A DNA stretch of 64,000 nt, from assembly GCA_000733355.1 (NCBI GenBank), contig JNVV01000002.1:2917671-2981670 (forward strand), read 5' to 3'. The number at the start of each line of letters is the position of its first letter. Position 1 is the first letter of the stretch. This DNA comes from Falciphora oryzae. Lineage: Eukaryota > Ascomycota > Sordariomycetes > Magnaporthales > Magnaporthaceae. Positions 23,484 through 34,105 of the stretch are shown piece by piece. The translations under genes were made by a program, and so were the position numbers. Below the pieces are notes generated by a model that saw nothing but the letters and a program-made list of their open reading frames with translations, was not told where the DNA came from and did no database searches.

Positions 23484-23993
23484 ATGAGAGATATACAGGC
23501 CCTGAGCAATGTTGTTGTCGACACGTGCAAGGAGTGTAAGTGGTCAGGAATTTCTCGATCAAATTGCCCAAATGCATTCTGCTAACACTGCCACGATCCA
23601 GTGGGAATTCCTATCATCGCCTACAGCCCCCTCGGCAAGGGCTTCTTGTCAGGCCACATCCGCTCCCTAGACGACATCCCCAAGACGGACACGCGCCACT
23701 ACTTGCCACGCTTCCAGCCCGAGTTCTTCTCCCAGAACATCAAGCTCGCCGACGCCGTCAGACGAGTCGCAGAGCGCAAAGGGACGACGGCTGGCCAAAT
23801 CGCGATTGCCTGGGTGCGACACGCTGGCACCCTGCCGCTCCCGGGGTCGACGAGGATACAGGGGGTGAAGGAGAACTGCAAAGTCGTGTCCCTTGAAGAG
23901 GAGGATATCCGCGATATTCAGGAGGTCCTTGACACCATGCCTATGGCTGGAGACAGGTATCCCGCTTCCCACACGGGCCTTTTGAGCCTGTAG
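23484..23993 (+). pseudogene. 5'-truncated aldo-keto reductase
   Basis: Two exon remnants (23484-23535 and 23602-23993, 66-bp intron) join in frame at CKE|LGIPIIAYSP. They encode only the C-terminal ~145 residues of an AKR of about 330. Recognisable parts are AYSPLGKGFLSG, AGQIAIAWV and the cofactor-binding LPLPGSTRIQGVKEN. The family is NADPH-dependent and similar to fungal pyridoxal-reductase-type AKRs. The N-terminal half of the barrel, with the catalytic Asp/Tyr/Lys/His tetrad, is absent upstream, where I find no homologous frame. The conserved intron suggests a once-functional gene that lost its 5' half. Confidence 0.7.
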
Positions 23994-24489
23994 GTTTGTG
24001 GTTGCGGGACCCGGGAAGGCGTCTCCCAAAGGTGGGTCTAGTTTCCCAAGCGAGTGGCAAGGTCGGGTTGCACGTTGAGGAGCACCTCCAGGATGTCAGA
24101 CCATGCCTTGTCCATGAATGCGCTATCCTGCGCCAGCTCGCCCATCCTTTGCTCAGAATTTCCGTTAGTCAACAGTTGGCAATCTTTTGCGCCGAGCGAA
24201 ACATTCAACATTCCCGCGAGAGGCCGCAACTCCGTCGCTGCGGGAAGCACAATCGCGGTGCAGCAGGGATGACATGCGGAACGGCTATGGCTTGGCTTGC
24301 GATGGGTGATGCCCAGCTGGCCGAGTTCCGCCGTCTGTCGCCTCCAAACCACCACCCGCTAGGCAGAACAAACGTCCACCACCACGGGAAAGACGCGTAG
24401 CTAGAAGAAAAGGAAGATTTTAACGTAGAACGGGTCTGAGTGAGGAATACAATTTGTTATGGGAATGGCTGGATCTCGGTTCGCCTCCC
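23994..24489. other. intergenic region
   Basis: Between the 3' ends of the AKR remnant and the DUF7730-like gene. No coding region recognised. Confidence 0.45.
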
Positions 24490-26015
24490 CTAGAGACCCA
24501 AGCAGCTGACCCCTAGCGGGTGCCATCCTTTCCTGAACATCTGCTTCGGCCATTCCCACCAAGGCGTCCATATCGGTCTCCGGTCCGCGATGGGGCGACA
24601 TTGCTCCCGGAAATGGATCAAAACCTCGGGGTATCGCTTTAGCGTCGCATATTGGAACCAGGCCCATCTGTCATGGAGCTGTGATGGGTAAGGGAGCTGA
24701 GGTGATCCGGTCAATGCAACAATGCGTTTGTCTGGGCTGGACTCGAGGTATGCCCGCCTTCGCAGCGCCATATCCAACGCGAGGCGTTCTAAAGTGACCC
24801 CATTCCGCCCCCATCCCAGCTCGTGGATCGGAACTGGCAACGGGTCCTCGGGAAGCAGCGCAAGGTCTGGAAGGCTCCTTGGATTGAAGACAATAAGCTT
24901 TTCGCCGTGCGCCACCTCACCAAGATCTACCTGACGTCGTTCGTATGGCAGGTCAGGCAACGAGATTTTCAGGATGGGCAGCAAGGATGCGTCGAAGCTA
25001 AGTAAGGAGTTTCGAAGACCGCCGAGGGTCAGCTCGATTCTGCGATGAGGGTCTGGGGCGTCGAGCCACACGCTAAGTCGACGTATTTTGGGAGCCATCG
25101 TCGCCAATCCGTTCCGGAGCGTGGTCCAGTCGTTCGGGTGAGCGTGCCAGGACCTTTCGGCGTATCCTTCCAGGAAGGAACGGAGGTTAAAGGAAAATTG
25201 AAGGTCTTGTATCTCATCTACGATAGGGCTGGGGTGGTAAATAAAAAAGTCGAGGGCCGTTTCCACGCGGTGGAATGTAAAGGTCAATTTGGGGTAAAGA
25301 TTTGGACGGACATCGAGGTACCTTGTGTTTAAAACAAAGGGCAACGGTCAATTAGCTCCCAGGACGAATGGGGCATGAACGAGGAGTTGGATCGGCTGCA
25401 AGGCACGGAAGGGTGGAGGAGGAGTGCGTACATCTTCTTGCAAGTTAAAAGGGCTGGCAGAAACGGAGCTCTGGATCTCCTCCTTGGTTTCCACCAAGAC
25501 TTGGAGTCGCCAAGGGCAGCTTCCTCGCAGGCCCAGTGGTTGGACCATGAAGACAGCAGACGTCTGGACCACGTTGGATGGCGGAATCGGTACTCCGAGT
25601 CAACAAACTGCGCCTCTCTGTACGCGTTTATATCGATGTCCAAGTCTTGTTTGCGGTCGTCCGTAGCAGCATCGTGTTCGGTGATGCACCGAACGTGCGT
25701 CAAGCGGCCATCGCGGACAAAAACGTGTCTTATGGTGCCTGCGGACTCCCACAGCGCCTCGTAGATGCGCTCGCGGACCTCCCAGGACAGGCGGAAAAAG
25801 GGCGATTGCAGCTGGTGGTGGCATGTCGCAAACAGGGCGTCTCGGTCCGGGTAGGCAGTGGCGGCGCTGTCTTTGGCGTCGGGGATCCGCAGTAGAACCG
25901 CCTCGAGCAGGTGGCCGCCCAAGTCGAGATCTTCGAGTCGTGGCTCCGTTTGTTCGCTGAGTTCCACCGCCAGTATTCTCCCCTGGATCCATTCTTTCAC
26001 ATCCCTAACTTTGCT
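24490..26015 (-). CDS. DUF7730/2EXR-type hypothetical protein, 5' end unresolved
   Basis: Two exons, down to 25432 and from 25321 to 24490, with a 110-bp intron (GTACGC donor, ACAAG acceptor). The splice joins LLTCKKM to YLDVRPNLYPKLTFTF, the expected order in fungal DUF7730 proteins, where TCKxxYxEARxxLY follows the module SPFFRLSWEVRERIYEALWE. The C-terminal part has conserved blocks such as RRLSVWLDAPDP. The open frame continues to about 26258 but lacks an ATG. An acceptor-like CTCTTCAG ending at 26016 suggests an upstream first exon, so I end the model there. Without this intron the reading frame breaks at about 25330, so decay is an alternative. Function is unknown; the family is large in Sordariomycetes and F-box-like in its N-terminal motif. 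Confidence 0.6.
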
Positions 26016-27269
26016 CTGAAGAGCAAACAAAAAAGGGCGCCAGTAAGTGCGCTGGATGTAGGGAATTCGGAAAATGCTGAAGAGTATCCTGCGGAGGTTC
26101 TGCCTCCATGTAAGGCGGTGGGGTGACCCAACCAAGAGAACCCTCGATGGGGCCCAACCAAGCGATTCGGACGGCCATAGGGGAAATAGCTCGTTATATC
26201 TCGCGGCATTCTTCCTGCCGACTGTTGATGCTCCCCATAAGGTAGGGAATAGTGACAAAGGGTGCGAGAGTTTGGGAAAGGCAGAGCAGCAAGCTGAAGG
26301 GAGCGCGGAATGTATTTAACCTCTAGGGTAATGCGCCGAACATCCCACACAAATGTGTGTGTGCCCCAACCAACCCTGCAGATTCACCCCTGTGCTCTCC
26401 TTTCGAGCTGCCTCCGCAAGCGCGCCAACAGCAACATTTGTGGCAGGGCGACAGTTTCGCTGATATAATTAACCCTGGGCCAATCACGTGTATTACCGCG
26501 TGGATAAAGCAGGGCAGCGAAGCACCGGCGACGAAGCCCGCGGATCGCAGCCGACATTTGGTTTTAGGCCCCCTCTTCAAAATTTACCCGCAATGCTTCT
26601 ACTGCTACACGTGCAGCATGTCGCTGGAAGCGTTCGAAATCAGCCCTGAGCCGGAGCCGGCCAGGACGGACCGGCTGGGCCGCATCCGGCAGCGGGCGGC
26701 AGGCGAGGTGCTCGAGAAGAGACCCACTTATGATGCCGTATTATTTCCTGGCGAGTAGTCCGGACGTATAGGTTGGCTGTGGAAGAACTTTCGCTATATC
26801 TGGAATATGGGAAAAAAAAAATGTAGAAGGCATGAAGAGGGCATGGAGGAGGGGGCATAGAATGAGGCCATGGAAAAAGGCCATGGAAAAAGGCCAGTAC
26901 GTCATGGTCGCTGTCCACTGGCGTCGATCCTTCAGCTTCCTCATTTTCCTTTGCGCCTGCTCCCCCGCGTCCGTCCAATCCCTCCAGAAGCTGAAAATTT
27001 ACCACGCGAGACCAGATGGGTAAAGCGCGGTTATACCTGACGGCGAAACAATCCAACGAACTGCACATCAAACGGTCTTCTTCGGCTATAGCGATAAAGG
27101 TAACAGTACGCAATCCGAAAAGGGCGTGTGGAGCGCACGCTTTTCCTCCGGAGCGTCCCCTTAAGGGGCCGCCCCAATTGGGAATCTGGTTGGAGGGCAA
27201 GATTCAGCAACGTCAATACCGAGATCTGACTGCTGGCCACTTACTTCTCTCTTTTGCGCCTTAGACGCG
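26016..27269. other. intergenic region with a small tandem duplication
   Basis: Contains the unresolved 5' end of the DUF7730-like gene. A 13-bp unit (GGCCATGGAAAAA) is repeated twice at about 26868-26893. Open frames here give low-complexity translations; no gene accepted. Confidence 0.4.
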
Positions 27270-28433
27270 GTGAACCCAATCCCTCCTGGCAGAGGAACCC
27301 CAAGTCGCGACACCATCCTTCTGCGACAACCTTTTTACTGTTGGGAAACAACGCCACGGCCCCCCAATATTTGCTGCGCTGGCTACACGGAATTACGACG
27401 CAGTTCAGGCAATTTTGACGAGCCTCCAAGCACAAATCCAGGCTTTAGATCCCCCCTCTACGATTTGTGGGCAGATTATCATCGAAATGAAGGCAAACAG
27501 ACCGAATTTGGACGCGGCTTCGCCATTTTACAACGAAACGGCGTCCTTTCGTATCTGCAAAGGCGAGGCGACGAGACAATATTTCTTGCTTATATTCTCT
27601 CGGGCCAGGTCAACATCGAATCAAAAAATGAAAACGGCCGGACGCCGCTGTCGTGGGCCGCGGGGAGTGGGCACGAGGCCGTCGTCAAACTACTGCTCGA
27701 AACAGGCATGGTCGACGCCGACTGCAAAGACGCGGGCGGGCGGACGCCGCTGTCGTGGGCCGCGCACAACGGGCGCGAGACCATCGCCAAAATCTCGCAA
27801 GCGCTTAGCTGGGAGGACAAGACAAGCGTCGTCCATCTCATGTGTAAGACGATTCGGCAGGCAATCCCGGAGATGAGCGGAGCCGTCTGCACGGCTAGCT
27901 CCCACCCGGCTGTGCGCGATGAAATGGTGGGGAAGCTGAGGTCCTTCGTCAAGTCCAAGAAGACAAAAGTCTCGGACAAAGCCGACCGGAACGGGCTCAA
28001 AATGATCGGCTATCTACGATACCACATCGCCGTCCGCTGTCGCGACGAGCCCCTGCGGCCGGGGCAGGCGGGCCACCCGCCGGTGGATCTCCTCGGCGAG
28101 GCACCGGATGGAAAGAGAAAGGTGGTAGGGTACCTCTCCCCAGAAGGCGATGAGCCGGAAGATTGGGGAGAGAAGCTTGCAGACGAAGGTAGCGAAGGAG
28201 AGAGGTCGAACGCCGTCGGCAGCGACTCTAGCGACGACGACAACTTTATCGACAACGGCTTCAACACCCAGGAAGTCGTTGACCTCCTGACAGCCGATCC
28301 GGATTTCGAAGTTCTGGCTTCCGAATTTAAGCACATCGTTGAGCAGCAGTACGCCGACAACGGATTGTTATCCAGACACGCATTTCCGAAAGTACGTAAT
28401 GTTGCGCTCATTTTCGAATCGACCGGGATCTGA
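27270..28433 (+). pseudogene. ankyrin-repeat reading frame, probably a gene remnant
   Basis: An open frame of 387 codons. Two clear ankyrin units lie at about 110-175 (GRTPLSWAAGSGHEAVVKLL and GRTPLSWAAHNGRETIAKI). They are followed by an unrecognised 220-residue region ending in an acidic Ser/Asp-rich stretch and EVVDLLTADPDFEVLASEF. The first ~60 codons are not protein-like in this frame. In the neighbouring frame at about 27375-27440 another ankyrin-like unit appears (PPIFAALATRNYDAVQAIL), so an upstream frameshift has broken a longer repeat array. Such ankyrin arrays are common in fungal NLR-like and accessory proteins. A GTACGT donor at about 28392 suggests it once continued toward the family member downstream. 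Function is unknown. Confidence 0.5.
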
Positions 28434-28733
28434 AGGGTGATTTAAAAACCAGCTCTGATGGCGGGACGTCCCAAAGCTTAAGTGCCATCGTTGCAACCGT
28501 CGGCGTGCTCCTGGAGGCGCAGCTCTGCACGGTCGTAGAGTACTTCAACAGGTCAAAACTTGGGAGCCACACTAGACGGAGCTACTAAAAGCTCTGCAAC
28601 AGGCCCTTTGTGAACCGGAAACCAGCAGTCAAAAGCAGGGGGAGACCCATTTCCCGCCGGGTAGGTCCCATATCGTCAACGCCCGGCGACTGTGTCGATG
28701 CTTTGTCCAAACCTAGGACTGACACCTTGAGGC
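28434..28733 (+). other. coding-like remnant between the ankyrin frame and family member A
   Basis: Short protein-like stretches occur in different frames, for example SLSAIVATVGVLLEAQLCTV and ELLKALQQALCEPE. They are separated by stops and possible splice sites (GTAGGT at about 28662). This suggests the ankyrin frame and family member A were once one transcription unit, now broken. Confidence 0.35.
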
Positions 28734-30694
28734 AGTTACCGAGGCCGAAGCACCCACGTGGGAGAGCCTCTCGATTGACCTAGGTTCCAAAACTGTCACC
28801 GCCAACGGATCCGAAGAATTTTTCGTGGTTATTGCCCAGAAACTGGAGTGGCTGGCTGCGCTTATCTACGACAACGGCAGCCTGGGTGAGACCCGGTACG
28901 CCTACGTTTACGTCAAGGAGCAGCCGGACAGTCCGTCAGAGACACCCCACGCGGGACCGCTCTTCGACGTGACTGTCAAGTTGGAGATTCCGACGCAAGA
29001 AGATGAAATCGATAATTGCTGGACCAAAATAATCGGTCCCTCCGTCCTCATCACTGGCTATCCGACCAAGAATCGCCAGCACCGCGAGCGAGGCTTGGAG
29101 GCGAGCCCCCGGACCATGGCAGGACTCGCCAGAATCCTAGTTGCCGTCGCCTTCGGCGGCGGCTTCGTGTTCAAGGGTCCATACCACGTGCTTGTTCCCG
29201 TAGAAAAGGCGGGCACGTCGATACAGTGGTACGTCATCGCCTCAACCGTCAGACGGGGGACTTGAATGGCACGACATCCTCGAACGCTGCCCAACTCGCC
29301 TGCGCCATGATGAGGACCAAGATGAATTCTGGGGCGCGAGAAGCTTTTTTGGCTGGTGTGAGTCGGTTATCTGTGACTTGGGTACTAGTAGTAAGACAAC
29401 CCCTTCCGGGCAATTCCTCTTCTGGCCTCTGACCGCAAATGCTGACTCTGCGTGCTACTTACCAAGAAGTAAGGGACAGTTTAGACCTTCCAGCCTTCGA
29501 TCCCTTGGGCTTGAAGAGACTTGCCGGTTTTGTGTCTGTCCAAGTCAATAAGTTCACTATCACCGCTGGAATCGGAATTAACAAAGTGGGCAAGGGCGAT
29601 GCAGCGGTAGAGATGGCCTTTGCCCGAAATAAAGGCGTTAGGCAGAGAAGAGATCTGACGATTACGAAAGCACCCTGAGAAGGGCGAAGAACATACCGGT
29701 CATCCTTCACGGCACAAGTGACCGTCGAGCGATTCAGACAGGCAGAGAGGAGGTGGCCCTGCACATGCTGCTCCACCGGCGGCAGGTATGGGAAAAAAGT
29801 GGTTCGGAGCTGGGCTCGCGGGACGGTCTCGAAAGTGCCTGCCCAGAACAGCTCAATTTAGTTAGGACCGCGATGCAACGCAACGGCGAGAGGGTATACC
29901 GCACGGCCACCCTAAATGACAAGCTCGGGACGGAAAAGGTCTTTTTCATAACGGAGGTGTCGATCCTGTATCACATTCTCAACTGCTTCCGAGCGCACCT
30001 CTACGGCGAAAGCGACGATCATCAGTACCCCTTACCGCTGAGATTGCCGCCGGGGCCGAGGGCCCTCTGCGGATGAGAGTACACCGAAGTCGTCGAGGGC
30101 ACGGAAGACCGCTTCTACACGCGCGAGGAGAAGCTCGACGAGAGTTGCGGCAGTTTGCTGCGCTACGCCCGGGGGATCAAGGCAGTGCCGCTGTTCGTGG
30201 GCCGCCTCGGCGACGTGATACGGCCTGAGCGGCCCGAGCCGCTGTGCGTGAGGTTCCGCGAGCTGCCGGCCCGCAAGAACTACATGGCCGTCCGGTGCGC
30301 GGCGCTCCGAAGCCTTTTAATCGAGCAGAGAAACCTGACCGAGCAGCTGCGCCTGACTGGCGCCGGCCACACGCTCTTCGGGAGGCGCCAGATCTACGGC
30401 ACGTGCGCGCACGGCGCGGACCAGGGCCAGGCGTGCTGCTGCGGCAGCCGGAATTAGATGGTGGTTATGGACAAGGAGCCGAGCCATTGGCGCAAGCGGG
30501 CGGCGCAGGAGGCGCGGCTGCTCAACTACTTCGGGGCCAAGCAGCTGGTGGAGGAGGTCAAGGCCTGCGTCCTCCTCGGCCGCGACGAGGACGTTTCCAA
30601 GATGTGGGAGTCGTCGCGATTGTGGAGCCGCATATGGGCGAGGCCGGCCAGGATCGTGGCGGATTTGTTCGTCCGCGAGGCTGGCGGTGGATAG
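28734..30694 (+). pseudogene. decayed member A of an unnamed large fungal protein family
   Basis: A protein-like track runs through several frames. 28734-29265 includes FFVVIAQKLEWLAAL and VLITGYPTKNR...GLEASPRTMAGLARI. A frameshift in a G run near 29255 leads to FWGARSFFGWCESVICDLGT. A possible intron follows, then VSVQVNKFTITAGIGI. A third frame from about 29683 to 30694 includes KNYMAVRCAALRSLLIE. This last frame is interrupted only by an in-frame TGA (30074-30076) and an in-frame TAG (30455-30457). Each would be cured by one C in place of T (CGA, CAG). Block order matches member B at 34.1-36.3 kb (GYP/GFP motif, hydrophobic KG..LVP block, GWCE motif, AVT/AVR block). The family is familiar from Pezizomycotina as hypothetical proteins of unknown function. 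Confidence 0.6.
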
Positions 30695-32456
30695 GGGGAA
30701 GGAGGGGGAGGAGGCGCGGTCCCGCCCGCGGCTGTCGCCGAGTTGCCCGCGGAGACGTCGCCGGGAGGCATGCAGGGGAAATCGGACGGCGTCCCCGACA
30801 CGGCTCCTCCGGTCCATAACCACATGCCGCGGTGGGGAGCGGCGAGAACGGCGTTATGGCGGACTGCCAGCATCACCCGATGTCCCAGGCGCTTTTTGTT
30901 GTGCCCGTGATTACTCCCGCGAGGACGCTAGGGCCGGCCTTCGACCATAAGGTTTCCGCCACCCTGTCGCAGCGTCGCGGGAATGTCATAATGCGTTGGG
31001 GGCAGCGATCAATCGAAGGCATACTGCAGCGAGGGAGCGCGGCCAGTCGGGTTTGCGCTGACAATAGCCGATGTGGATAGGCGGATGACTCTGACCCCGT
31101 TGACGAATGTGAGGAGGTTGTAGAAGGTGATAAAGTAGAGCTGGATCGTGGTGCCACTTACAGGTTTGGGAGACGGTAGGGACAAAGATATCAAGTGCGT
31201 GCGTAGGGGTTGCGGGATGCTAGCCGACCCCGAGATGTATGGACAGGCCCTAAGAATCGCGGGAGTCGAGCCGAGGCAGAGATATGTGGAAAGGCCATGG
31301 GAATCGCCGAGGCAAACCGAGATCGAGATATGTTTGGAGGGCTTAGGGATCGCGGGAGGCGTCCAAAGTTGAAATAGAGAACTAGGGCGTACTGGAGAGT
31401 CAAGCGCAGCAGCGCGTGCGGAAATGATGTAATCGGGGTATGGTAATGAGGTTGATGAAGTCGAGATAGTATGGGAAGACTGTCTGGAAGTTACGCGGGT
31501 AGGCGTAAAAGGTTTAAAAGAGCTTAACGGAAAGGCAAATGTGTAACGTGCTGTTTGTGCTAGCGGGGTCTCGCAGGGAGATCTTCATGGAAAAGCTTGA
31601 GGAAGTAGAATCTCCCTAAGAACTATGGAATCTCTATCGTTTTTATATAGACGAGAGGACTGCCTGTGCAGAAAGCACAAATTGGACGTACTTTTCGGCC
31701 ACCGGCCTTTGGCCATCGGCCTTGGGTATGGCTTCCGCCGTCGGGCACTGATTCCATAACATTCTATGCCTGCTTCGGTGCGGGTTAACATCTGAGTTCG
31801 GTCGGAAGATTTGGGAATTGTGGGAAGTCCTTCGGGCTATGGGGCGCTGGCATCCCGGAATTCGCACTGGGATTAAAGCTGGAGCGATGTAGCCACTGAA
31901 AGTAAAAAGTTGTCCAACCTCTCGAATGCCAACATCACGCTAGCTATGTGCCACAATGCTCAAATACAGTTCTTTGGGCGATAAATGTCTAAGGTGAATT
32001 CGAGAAGTCGGCTTCTGCCATAACGCAAGGCAGCCATTCGACAGGGCGTCCGGTGGAGACGGATTGAAGATTGCGCAGCCGTGGCCCGGGAGTGGGCGCC
32101 CGCCAGCTAGGCCTGGAGCCTGGACCTAGGCAGTAAGCTTGGAGCCTGGAACCAGACGGGTTCAGGGGCACAAAGTGTGGGCACTGCCGCTTTACTTGTG
32201 GCAACTTTACCCGAGTGCATGAAAATGCCAAGCGCTAGCTCAGGCTGATCACCTTAACCACCCTGTGGCTCACCTCTAACTACCGTGGTACCGCCTGGGC
32301 TCAGGCTGGCACTCAATCCAGATTTGGGGGCGAAAGGTTTTCGGGGGAGAATATTCAGGTAGGTAGCAAGCAGCTACTAGCTATTGTTAGCCGGTAAAGC
32401 ATTATACGGCGCTGCCCCTCAACCTAGGAGATACAGTATGGACGACTGCCTAGTTA
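30695..32456. other. gene-poor region with imperfect tandem repeats
   Basis: No gene recognised. Three imperfect units of about 45 bp lie in tandem at about 31228-31361, each with a GAGATATG-like block followed by ATCGC-GGAG. Further right, TGGAGCCTGGA occurs twice within 32110-32150. The region may hold old, diverged repeats. Confidence 0.4.
31228..31361. repeat. three imperfect ~45-bp tandem repeats
   Basis: Units begin at about 31228, 31271 and 31317. They share GAGAT(A)TG, a GG(G/C)C(C/T)(A/T) block and (A/G)ATCGC(C/G)G(A/G)G in the same order and spacing. The period is a multiple of three, so minus-strand translation also gives a 15-residue repeat, but no supporting gene structure was seen. 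Confidence 0.5.
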
Positions 32457-33575
32457 CTATCTCGTAGCTCGGGAAATGTACCGCGAACCTCGCTTTTTCG
32501 CAATCGGCGGCCCGCTTGGCGGCTCGAAGTCATCGCTACTGTCATCTTCGGAAAAGTACCACGAAGGAAAGGACTTGCGAATCGTCCGGCCCCGGAACCT
32601 CGCCGTTTCGACCATACGTGCGGCGTGGAACGTGACTTCAGACAGATCTTTCTTCCGGTGGACAACCTCGGCGACGCGTTGTTGTTGTTGTTCCTGTCCC
32701 TGTCCCTGTCCCGGCGCCGCTGTTGTCGCATTCTCTTGCCCTTGGGGCCGCGGCGGCGGGTACCTTGCCAGATACCGGGCCCTTCTCTCAAAGCTTTGGC
32801 ACACGTCGGCGCGTACCTTATCCAATTTCTCCTGGACGACTCCTAGGTTTCGGTCCTGGTCCTCGTCCGCCGATGACCCAGTAGTCTCGAAACCCGACCC
32901 CCGGATCTCCTTCACCAGCCGTAGCTCCGGCACGTCGTATATGCCCGTAAGGACGACCTGACCGCCGTACTGTTCCAGGACCTGTTCCCGGGCCGCGGCC
33001 GCCCAGCAGTCCCTATCCGTTTTGTAACCATCGCATCGCGTTTCCATCGGCACGGGCCCAAACACGACGTCGACGCGCTGCAGGTTCTCAAAGCGCCCAA
33101 TGCCTTGGAACAGGTACGAATCCCAGCTCGAAACGCAGCCGGCCCGCCGACACGATTGGATAACCGCCGCCGACACGGCGAGGTTCCGGATGGCGTGGAC
33201 CCGGCTGCCGATGGCGCCGCGCTCTTGGAAGACGGTGGGATGGTGCAGGGTCGCGCCGTCGTCGAACCAAAAGGTATCGATTTCGGGGATAAAGGGGCGC
33301 GTATCCTGCCCGATGCAGTAAAAGAACGAGTTCTCCCTCACCTCCTTCTCCATGGCGCCCAGGGCGAAAAGACGCGACTCGCGGCACAAATGCACGACGG
33401 TAGGGTAGCGGCGCTTCGGGATCAGCCAGCGCGCGTCCTCGACCTCGAGCCGGTACCGGTGGATAAATTTGGGCGGGTCGCACCGATAGACGCCTGGGGA
33501 GGGGAGGAGCGCGAGGCTCCAGATCTCGGAGCGCAGTTCGGCGGGGAGGGTGCTTAATTGAGTTTTGGCGGCCAT
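32457..33575 (-). CDS. 2EXR domain protein
   Basis: An intronless frame of 372 residues with ATG at 33575. The N-terminus LSTLPAELRSEIWSLAL followed by VVHLCRESR at about 60-70 is the 2EXR signature of fungal proteins of unknown function; it resembles an F-box-like module. A long W/F-rich middle follows. The C-terminal 120 residues are low complexity: Gln-rich repeats from tandem GGGACAG-type codons, then an acidic FSEDDSSDD and a basic end. A TATA-like element lies about 80 bp upstream next to a GA microsatellite. The gene sits between two damaged members of another family but looks intact. Function is unknown. Confidence 0.75.
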   Translation of the reverse strand: MAAKTQLSTLPAELRSEIWSLALLPSPGVYRCDPPKFIHRYRLEVEDARWLIPKRRYPTVVHLCRESRLFALGAMEKEVRENSFFYCIGQDTRPFIPEIDTFWFDDGATLHHPTVFQERGAIGSRVHAIRNLAVSAAVIQSCRRAGCVSSWDSYLFQGIGRFENLQRVDVVFGPVPMETRCDGYKTDRDCWAAAAREQVLEQYGGQVVLTGIYDVPELRLVKEIRGSGFETTGSSADEDQDRNLGVVQEKLDKVRADVCQSFERRARYLARYPPPRPQGQENATTAAPGQGQGQEQQQQRVAEVVHRKKDLSEVTFHAARMVETARFRGRTIRKSFPSWYFSEDDSSDDFEPPSGPPIAKKRGSRYISRATR

Positions 33576-33638
33576 GAGTGTGCAGTGGTTTTGTGCGGAT
33601 TGGTGAGTGAAAAGCAGCTCCCCGTCGCTTTAATGTGC

Positions 33639-33666
33639 AGTGAGAGAGAGAGAGAGAGTATATTTA
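33639..33666 (-). promoter_or_regulatory. GA/TC microsatellite and TATA-like element upstream of the 2EXR gene
   Basis: A run of GA dinucleotides is followed by TATATTTAA. On the minus strand this gives TTAAATATA preceding a CT-rich tract, about 65-90 bp upstream of the ATG. This is the layout of many fungal core promoters. Confidence 0.4.
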
Positions 33667-34105
33667 ACGTCAATAAATCGGGATCTACCAGTCCCTGCCT
33701 CCCGAGGGGCATATGACGTGCTAACGCTACCTAAGCTTAACACTAGGCTACATGTTGCTATTAAAGCGGCTAACAAATTAAACCCGTAGGCACACGGAAA
33801 TCGGGCCGCATTCCGGCGCTTTTTGTTAGTAAGCGGGCGATCGGCGGTAGGGCGTATGTACATACGCCGGGGCGTTGTGAAGCGTTGCGAGTGGTAGTGA
33901 TGCTGTTGTCCAGCCTGGGACCCATTATGTCGGTAGGTAACTTAATCCGTCCGTCCCTCTCATCCCGCACTAATTGTCTTCGTATATCTGTCAAAAGTTC
34001 TGTTACTGCCCATCATGTACGCTAACTTGTGTGAATCTAGCGTATCTTTATGACCGCACAAAGCTTATAGCAATCCTCCAGCCTCCGGTATTCTCGCTAC
34101 AAGCA
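33667..34105. other. divergent intergenic region
   Basis: Upstream regions of the 2EXR gene (minus) and family member B (plus). No coding region recognised. Confidence 0.4.

Noticed and set aside
25320..25345. Frameshift in the DUF7730-like gene
   Set aside because: A 110-bp intron with normal splice sites restores the family motif across the junction, so a frameshift is not needed.
26357..26758. 133-codon plus-strand frame ending in an Arg/Glu-rich segment
   Set aside because: Only the last 45 residues look protein-like, and there is no start, splice or family support.
31680..31880. Possible 5S rRNA-like or structured RNA relic, suggested by short GGCC/TTGG repeats
   Set aside because: No match to conserved 5S internal control sequences and no convincing helix set.
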